Origin: Parelaphostrongylus tenuis
Lineage: Eukaryota > Nematoda > Chromadorea > Rhabditida > Metastrongylidae
NCBI GenBank assembly: GCA_019055375.1
Contig: JAHQIW010000303.1
Location: forward strand, 160,028 to 224,027
Direction: 5' to 3'
Length of the DNA: 64,000 nt
The translations under genes and the position numbers were made by a program. The stretch's first letter is position 1; every line of letters begins with the position of its first letter. Below the pieces are notes generated by a model. The model searched no databases, was not told the DNA's origin, and saw only the letters and a list, made by a program, of their open reading frames with translations. This document shows, piece by piece, positions 56,974 to 64,000 of the stretch.

Positions 56974-57418
56974 CATGATAATGGTATCGTCCAGTTGCGC
57001 ATTTTTTGTGAACATTTTGATCTACAAATTGCCTATACTTGCTTGAAAATAGAGCTGTCTTGGAAAGAAATTCGCTTGCTACTCGTTTACGAATGGCGCA
57101 TCGGATAAAATGCGGTTGAAGCGGCGCGCAAGATTAATGGAGCTTTCTGTGAACGGCGCGAGCGCGATTGATCTTTCAGACTGTTCGTTCAGCTTTTTCG
57201 CGAACAACTCTCTGGCCTTCCTTTCTGCAACCGTATCATCGCCCCAAGCTCTATTAATTTTGCGCTTTGCTTCACTAGCATTCTCCCCTGGGCGCCATTC
57301 GTGCATGATTGGCAGGCGAATTTGTTCCCACGACAGCTCCATTTTGAAGCAAGTACAGCCAAGCTGTATACCAAAATGTTCGCAAGAAAAAGCACAATTG
57401 GATGATACCAAAATCATG
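56974..57418. mobile_element. Palindrome made of two inverted mariner 5' ends
   Basis: Both arms encode the start of a mariner transposase. Plus strand from about 57050: IELSWKEIRLLLVYEWRIG followed by NAVEAARKING. Minus strand from 57343: MELSWEQIRLPIMHEWRPGE, then NASEAKRKINRAWGDDTVAE. The arms match outward to CATGATAATGGTATCGTCCA and its inverted counterpart at 57418. No catalytic domain is present. A hairpin-forming derivative. Confidence 0.7.
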
Positions 57419-57772
57419 TAATTTTCATTAATTCTGGTTGATAATTTTGATGTTTATTGCTATGCGCCAAAATTTGAAAAGCGACCTAATATTTCGGATG
57501 CTATAACGCAATAGGAGAGGCTTTTCAGAAATCAAGCACTTTATTGGACTCGGCAAAATTTAAGCTTTTGAATACTTACTGAAAGTCTAAGGAAAAGTTT
57601 TTTTTCAGCAATAAGGCCTCTTAGATGTCGTGTATCCTCCTCGATGCGTGGCGTCCCGAAAGGGTTAATCGTATAGTTTCTCGGCGTAAATATTCATTTG
57701 AATAATTTGTTAATTTGAAGGTTATTCGGCTTTCGATTTCGACTGAGATCCGCTCCATCTCTCGATGTGACG

Positions 57773-60700
57773 ATGACTTCAAATCATTCAAAATCGCCTC
57801 TCGACAATCATCCGCTTCTTGGAAAGACGAAACTGCGGCAAACGCTCTCGAAAACTCGAAAAGTGAACACCCTCATCAATGCAGTGAAGCGATTTCAGGA
57901 TGAAAATAGCATTAAGGTAAGTCGCATTTGTTTTTCGTGCCCTTATATCTTTTGTTGTTTACGGCATTAGCACGAAGTCGTTAGAAGAAAGTCACTTATT
58001 TTTGAATTCTTTCTATGTTTTTTTATTCGTTCTTTCTATTTCTATTAGTATCAGGTGATCCCTAGTGGGGAGACGCCGTGGCCGAGTGGTTATGGTGCTC
58101 GTCACGGCGCACGTGGAGCCGAGTTCCACTCCCCAGCTCTCTCCGGCGGTTAACAAAACGCCTCATAAAACGCCACAACCAGCCTGTCCTCGAGGTTACA
58201 AGGCGACTCGCTCAACCAGTATTCTACGATGTTCATGAAAAAGACGATTAAACGAATTGGATGCCAGAAGTACTGGGATTTGCCCAGGCCCAGTGATTGT
58301 GAAGACTGGGCAATAAAGTGTCAAGGATGTGTGAGTGATATGCGGAACTTCGAACGTCGGACAGGAATCAAACCCTATCTTACTCTTTCCTAGGCGTGTG
58401 CTAAGCAATTGATTCACCGAAACTCCTGCTTTTTTTTCCAAAGTTTTGCGTATCACTCAGCATTGTTGGATGTGAATATGTTATCATTTTCTGCGTTTTT
58501 TCTTTTTTTTTTACCCTTTCGGCCCTTTACTCTTCTTTTCCTTTATAATTCTTCTCTTCAATATGCCTGATAATCATTTCTTGAGCCACGCATGTCAGTG
58601 TCTGTCAATGAGGGCTGACTTATAGAGCCCGATACACGTGTTTCGATTTTGCGATCTCGTCAATCGGGCTGTTACCCTTTCTCGTCTTTTGCCAGTCCTG
58701 TGTGGGTGCTCCATTCCCCACAATAAGAGTTACCGACGGCGAACGCTTTACACTCTATGTCCAGTGAAAAGCTCGCCAAACACAGAGTGTTGTACACTCG
58801 ATTCCTCGTGGCTAGTATATTTAATATAACATATCTTTCATTTCGAGTGTTTTCTTAGAACCACAGCTCAAATTTCAATATGCCTGATAATCATTATTTG
58901 AGCCACGCATGTCAGTGGTCTCTCATTAAGTCGCTAACTCTTATTGTGGGGACTGGAGCACCCACAGAGATTAGCAAAAGACGAGAAAGGGTAACTGCCC
59001 GACTGACGAGATCGCAAGATTGAAACACGTGTATCGGGCTCTATAAGTCAGCACTCATTGACAGACCACTGACATGCGTGGCTCAAATAATGATTATCAG
59101 GCATAATGAAATTTGAGCTGTGGTCTTAAGAAAACACTCTAAACGAAAGATTTTTTTCTTCGTTTCGCTTATTTTCCACTTGTTTTGGTACTGTTGTTGC
59201 TTTGGTCTTGGCAGCTCTGGTAGTGTAACACTAAGTTGAATTCCTTATCTCTTTTAGATGAACACACTTCCTCCGGCACTTCAGCTCTTGGATCTACATA
59301 AAATAAAGCGACATGATTTCTATGATCAGGTATTTTTTGCTGATAGAATGTCTGTATGCCGCTTTCATGTCAACCGTTTGACTTCCGCGGACCCATGCTG
59401 AGCGTGTCCACCAGTGTGGGTCCGCCGCAGTCGACCGATCAATATATAGGATCTTACGTATCATGCTGTAGATCTTTGTGTGCCTTTCGTCATTATTATG
59501 ATAGATTTTATAGATCAAGAACTCCATTTATCAAGTTCATATTGCATCAGAAGATGAACAGATGAACTATTGATGAGATAGAGAAATTCAATAGTATCTG
59601 CGCCTGAAGATGTGGACTATTAGACTATTACATGTGTGAATTTCTTAACAGGCTGCAGCTGATATGTCTGAACACGTTGTAGCTCGTATACGTGCCCTTG
59701 GTGAGCACGGGACTCCCGAATCGTACGAGAAACTCGAGGAGCAGCTCAGAAAATGCTTTGATCTTTTTAATGTGCCACATTTCCGTCCAATTGTCTTGGA
59801 GAATCTCAAGCAGCTGCCGAAACTCGAAGATCGGTTGGTTAAATCAACTTGTTATTAGAAAATTGAAGCTTTTTTGCTGAGAGAGTATGATAAGACTCGA
59901 GAATTAGTGACCATATCCGTGATTGTTTTCAGTTATCTCGATAGTATCATGCTTGATCGAAATTTCTATGAGGCATGCCCACTATCTGTGCAGCAGCAAA
60001 TTTGGATGAAAAACAAAGATTTATTCAGAAAAGCATTTCGACCTCTAATCGACTCCTATCTGAAGTATGTTGCACTCATTTGATACTTGATACTTGAACG
60101 GCCTATTTTCACTGATGGTACAGGCCCTGGCACATGGAAACTGTGCTGTTTAGCTGTTTTCTCACCCAAAGTTCTGAAGTAAACCTAGCCGGGGTCTCCT
60201 CAGGTTGTCACCACATTAGAGCAGGCGCGGCCTTTGTGGATGAGAGAGAGATAACCACTTTGTTACTAACAGATCCCAAGACGGCAGTCATCCCTAGTAC
60301 GGTTTATTTTAGCTGGGCTTTCGGAGTGGAAACACCGGATTTCTCAGCTTGGGTGGCTCTGCTGGTGGGTTGAATCCCCCGCTGTGCTTTGCAGTCCAAG
60401 ACTCAGGAACACTTCCCAACCAAGATGAGGCTTTAGTCCTTCTGGTGGAGTAGGGAGTTGTTGTTTTTCGTATCTTGAAATAGAAGGTTTTGAAGCACAT
60501 TGTTTCGCTCACAAATGATTTAGCTATCTGCGAGACTTTTTCGCATGTGAAGCCATCCTGTAATTAAGCTGTTTTTGAATCCATTTATATGGCTATGGAG
60601 TGGGCAGAAGACGCGGGTTTGTCTGTGTACACATTTACTGAATGATCTGTCTCTAGAATTTCAATGAAAGCTTGTTTAAAATGGCTAATGGTATGTTCAA

Positions 60701-63494
60701 TAGGGAGGTTGTAACACATTCGTGATGACATTTTTCAATTTCTGTAACAAATCAAAATACCGACTCTCACCGAACATGGATTATGTGCAATATCTCTTTA
60801 ACTGCCCTTTTTCAAAAACTTTCGATGTTGGTACATTTGTTTCAAAACCGATAGCTGACCTTTCGGTAACCTCGCCTACCTCAGAGCCGTATAATCAACT
60901 CTGTGGGTAAGGTCACCGATGTTGTCACAAACTGTGAATTATGAATTATTATGAATTATTTACAGTATATGAGAACATACCGTTGATCCTCATGCGTATC
61001 TCGAAACGTCAGCCGTCGATTTTTAAGAAGATGTATCAACCGCGAAGAAGTTTCCAAGAAATTGCGGACGCCTGCACCGCTTTAGATGCACGACCATCTA
61101 GAAATCTTTTCTGTTGGGGCAAAGCTTTTCCACTAGATTTGGTGGTTACTTGAGAGATCAAATCTCGCCAATTTCAACGCCGTGCTCGGTTTCTGAAAAT
61201 GCCTTTTTAACGCGCTATAGCAGCGAAATTAAAATCATGTTTCATGCTCAGAACGCCTTGCTTTTTCGGCTAGGGTTAGTGGATGGATTTTCGTCTGACT
61301 GGGACAACACTCATGCGACAACCCAAATCTCGGTCATTCCGTACCTTTTTTGTTTTTGAGAAGGTCCTCATAGTGAACTGTAAAAGCGAAAAGAATATTA
61401 TATTTTGAGATGTATGCAATAAAAGAATATGAGCGTGTAGAGAAAATTATGTAGTAACAGAGTGACACAAAAACATCAGTTTTTATTCGGAACGAGGAAG
61501 GAAACCATTGATAGTAACGGAAATTTCGCGCGGCTTGAGAAACTTGATTAACTTCCATACGCGGAGTTAAAAGTGGAAGTGCGTGGCATATTGTGATTTC
61601 GGTGCATAACGTCTCAAAATCATCCATAAAAGTGGCTTATAACTGCCTCTCTGTTCGACTGCTTTTTCAAAGACCTTACTCAAAGAATAATCTGATTTGG
61701 GCATATCATGTTTTGAGACATCAGGATCTGAGTGCTATACAGGCGCCTGTTTCTTCCTACCGAGGCTCATCAGTAGATCGGTAGCTTATTGCTCGGCGTC
61801 GATTCCTTCATAGAGGAGTACAGCCTGAAGGGATGGCTGAACCGAAGACGGTGCTACTGATGAATCTTGGTAGGACGAAGGAGACGCCTATATAGCACTT
61901 AGAAGCAGTGTTTTAAAATATGTTTTATCCTTATCAGCTACTATCTGCATAAATCAGGAAAAAAATCGAGGGAAGGGCATGAATGCAAAGGATCATCAGC
62001 ACACCTATGACGGTGGAAATCAACAGTGCGGCAAGGCACTTTAGGGGGGAGGGGGGGGGGGGGGGGGGAAGTGCCATTGCCTCTTGGTTTATATTGTATC
62101 CAAAGAATGCGCAACACCCGGAGCTTTCAGTAGAATGCCCTCTTCAGTTTTCTCTCTTTTCTCAGCTGCACTAGTCATTAAGCTGTCCCATTATGGAGAC
62201 TATACTACTTTTAATATATCTGATAATTACTTTTTTTGAGCCATTCATGCTGACTGTTAAGGGCAGCATATAGAGCTCAATAGGCATATCTCGGCCCTGG
62301 CAGCCTCGTCAGTTGCGCAGGGCCTTTCGTTTCAGCAAATCCCTCCCAGGGGAACTCAACCCTCTTACATAGAGGAGACTCAATGAATCATTTACACGTC
62401 CCATAAAGTGAAAGAATTCATTAAATGGGCAGTCTTGTGCACTCGATTGCTCTTGGCTGGTATTTAAAGGGTACATACACTGCAAAAAAATTATTAGGCA
62501 TTTTGAAATTTGACCGTAGTCTTGAGAAAACACACAAAACGAACGGCATGATATCTCATTATTACCAGCCAAGAGCAATTGAGTGTGCAACACTGCCGAT
62601 TAGTGATTTATTTCACTTGACAGCACGTGTAAGTCGTTCGTCGTCGCCTACTCTAAATAGTGGACTGCTGCACCCCGAGAAGGTTGACTAAAAATGAAGG
62701 GCCTGGGCGACTGACGAGGCCGTCAAGTTCGAAACACGTGTATCGGGCTGCACAAGACCACTTGACATGATGGCTCAAATAATAATTATAAGATATGTTG
62801 GAATTCGAGTGTGGTCTTAAGAAAACGCAAGAAACGAACGGTTAACTGTTTTTTGTTTAACCAATGTATGTTATGGAGATGGGATAGCAAATTAGTTGGT
62901 GATGCAAGGTGTGTGAAGCAAGGTAATAAGGCGTTGGTTCTGTCGCCTCCCCAACACTTTCTAGCAATCAGTGATCGGAAGCCTTAGGGAATGCCTTCGT
63001 TTGGCTTCCTCTATTTTGAAGAGAATCGCCTCGACCAACATCTACGACTTTCATAGGGAAGGCGAAATTCTCAACTAGCAGCCGAGTCACACATATAAAC
63101 CGTATAAACCTTTTTGGAGAATGATTACGAAGAAACTAATCAGATGCAAGATGTACGGGCGTCCGCGCAGTAAATTGTGTTAACGGGTGACGTAAAATGA
63201 AGTAACTATCAATTATATCTGAGAATGTTGAGCGGTGTGCAAAATATCCCCGGCCCCAGGCTGGAGTTGAGCCCGTGTTTCACCCTTACCGAGAGTGCGT
63301 TCTAGCAATCGACCACAAAGGCCACTGCTTCGGTACCACCCTTTACTCTTACTGCCTATGTAGCATTGCCGTTTGCTCACTGCCGAGTTCTTTCAGACGG
63401 AAAGAAGATCTGCTAATTTCTGTTGAACCATCGAAAACAAATTTCTTTACCTTTGAGACGACAAAGGCACGCCGTCAATGGAAGGAAATAAAAG
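57773..63494 (+). CDS. NELF-B/COBRA1-like protein, 5' part
   Basis: Negative elongation factor subunit B is a HEAT-like scaffold of the NELF complex that holds paused RNA polymerase II. Exons: 57773-57916 (ATG), 59258-59329, 59652-59833, 59933-60064 and, less surely, 63397-63494; the first four join in phase with clean splice sites. Family-like blocks: LRQTLSKTRKVNTLINAVKR with FQDEN, LPPALQLLDLHKIKRHDFYD, YEKLEEQLRKCFDLFNVPHF, RPIVLENLKQLPKL, LDRNFYEACPLSVQQQIWMK and LFRKAFRPLIDSYLK. The fifth exon (RKEDLLISVEPSKTNFF... TKARRQWKEIK) fits position and phase. A later piece at 63848-63903 (YELIMAAHDACIDNIVKA) resembles the next conserved block but needs a different phase, so an exon is missing between. 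The gene leaves the window, and about 190 residues are readable. Introns are full of SINE-B, SINE-C and family F repeats. Confidence 0.78.
58072..58300 (+). repeat. SINE-B copy, best head
   Basis: tRNA-like head GCCGTGGCCGAGTGGTTATG (A box) and GAGCCGAGTTCCACTCCCC (B box), then CTCGCTCAACCAGTATTCTA and GATGTTCATGAAAAAGACGA. The head resembles a leucine- or serine-type tRNA. Located in NELF-B-like intron 1. Confidence 0.65.
58330..58480 (-). repeat. SINE-C copy
   Basis: GGAATCAAACCCTATC B-box complement, GTGCTAAGCAATTGATTCACC head complement, then AAAGTTTTGCGTATCACTC tail. Same family as 4160, 6215 and 6420. Confidence 0.55.
58555..59155. repeat. Two inverted family F copies
   Basis: A left copy from 58563 (ATGCCTGATAATCATTTCTT) and a second start at 58880 (ATGCCTGATAATCATTATTT), with the inverted end TAATGATTATCAGGCATAAT at 59100. 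Internal modules CGATACACGTGTTTCGATTT and GTGTATCGGGCTCTATAAGT are inverted partners. Lies in NELF-B-like intron 1. Confidence 0.8.
60120..60440 (-). repeat. Repeat E copy in the NELF-B-like gene
   Basis: GGGTTGAATCCCCCGCTGTG (B-box-like complement), TAGCTGGGCTTTCGGAGT and ACAAAGGCCGCGCC-type blocks are the inverse of 30560-30840 and extend it. Part of the long intron after exon 4. Confidence 0.6.
61680..61945. repeat. Foldback element, family G (short copy)
   Basis: ATAATCTGATTTGGGCATAT and ACAGGCGCCTGTTTCTTCCT at the left; GGTAGGACGAAGGAGACGCC and ATATGTTTTATCCTTATCAG at the right. Same plan as 7495-7767. Within a NELF-B-like intron. Confidence 0.65.
62045..62069 (+). repeat. Poly-G tract
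   Basis: About 20 G residues with one A near the left edge. Likely length-variable. Confidence 0.85.
62205..62845. repeat. Family F foldback element, about 640 bp
   Basis: TGATAATTACTTTTTTTGAG at the left and CTCAAATAATAATTATAAGA at the right. Central GCACTCGATTGCTCTTGGCT pairs with AGCCAAGAGCAATTGAGTG. This uninterrupted copy shows the sequence into which the mariner at 55935 inserted. Confidence 0.75.
63225..63380 (-). repeat. SINE-D copy just before the fifth NELF-B-like exon
   Basis: GAGCGGTGTGCAAAATATCC, GGAGTTGAGCCCGTGTTTCA (B-box complement), CTTACCGAGAGTGCGTTCTA and ACCACAAAGGCCACTG. It ends about 15 bp before the exon acceptor TTTCAG at 63391-63396, so it supplies or abuts the splice site. 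Confidence 0.6.
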
Positions 63495-64000
63495 GTACTA
63501 GTTTGATATAATTTTATATCTCTCAATTGAATATTAGGCGAGTGTTGTAGATGAATTTTGAAGGTTTTTCCAGGATATACGAACTTTCGTACACTTTCAT
63601 TTTAGCCAGTCATTTTTACAGTCTCCCATCGTTGTGTTTGAGACCTTCATGATCTGCTTTACAGACCTGATCATGTTCACTGGAACATACGAAGAGTTAT
63701 TTCTTGATATAACGGCTTGCATTCGAGAATTATTCTCCACCACAGGTGATGTAATGCTTTGTTCGTTGAGGTCCGTCTTACTCATGATATTGCTTTGTTT
63801 ATGAGGGTGCCTATACTACTAACTACACTCTCCTCGTTTCTATTTAGATATGAATTAATCATGGCGGCTCATGACGCGTGTATCGACAACATCGTCAAAG
63901 CTGGTTTGTGAAGAAGTCATTCTTTTTTTAACACGAATGTTCTATGAGCTTCTTCCTCAACCAACGATTTGAAGTGATATACACAACATTTGAACCCACG

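Noticed and set aside
1..64000. CRISPR arrays, operons, phage or other bacterial systems
   Set aside because: The spliced genes, SINEs and mariner elements show this is animal nuclear DNA; no direct-repeat/spacer array is present.

Overview
The window looks like nuclear DNA of a parasitic nematode, probably a clade V strongylid (hookworm or trichostrongyle type). The reasons are a ground-like (GRL) hedgehog-related gene, a nematode-restricted family; compact exons bounded by the nematode TTTCAG acceptor; a probable trans-splice acceptor just before a start codon; and heavy loading with mariner, RTE and tRNA-derived SINE sequences. The assignment is inferred from sequence character, not from a database match.

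Four protein-coding genes are supported by exon chains whose reading phases join. (1) 27628-34059 (+): a core 1 beta-1,3-galactosyltransferase (T-synthase, GT31) in seven exons. (2) 39281-45963 (+): a secreted proline/cysteine-rich GRL protein ending in a ground-like domain. (3) 46616-52074 (-): a complete eight-exon SPRTN/DVC-1 DNA-protein-crosslink protease of 370 residues with HEMIH catalytic motif and C-terminal UBZ finger; it converges on gene 2. (4) 57773 to beyond the 3' end (+): the 5' part of a gene resembling NELF-B/COBRA1, which is notable because C. elegans is usually described as lacking NELF. The four genes have no evident shared pathway (Golgi glycosylation, cuticle or secreted signalling, DNA repair, transcriptional pausing).

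Region by region: 1-27.6 kb holds no gene I can name, only mariner remnants, several SINE families, foldback elements and a few weak candidate exons. 27.6-34.1 kb is T-synthase with a SINE and another repeat in its introns. 34.1-39.3 kb has two mariner fragments and a foldback element. 39.3-52.1 kb holds the convergent GRL and SPRTN genes with repeat-filled introns. 52.1-57.7 kb has a 180-bp tandem array next to the SPRTN start, tRNA-like SINEs, palindromes and a nested transposon stack. 57.7-64 kb is the NELF-B-like gene with repeat-filled introns.

The repeats form recurring families, named here for convenience: SINE-A (about 300 bp, head with A and B boxes, TTTATCC tail), SINE-B, SINE-C and SINE-D (other tRNA-like heads), repeat E, foldback families F and G, repeat R (about 650 bp), mariner relatives, and 3' fragments of an RTE-clade LINE. 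Several are nested in one another, which gives a relative order of insertion.
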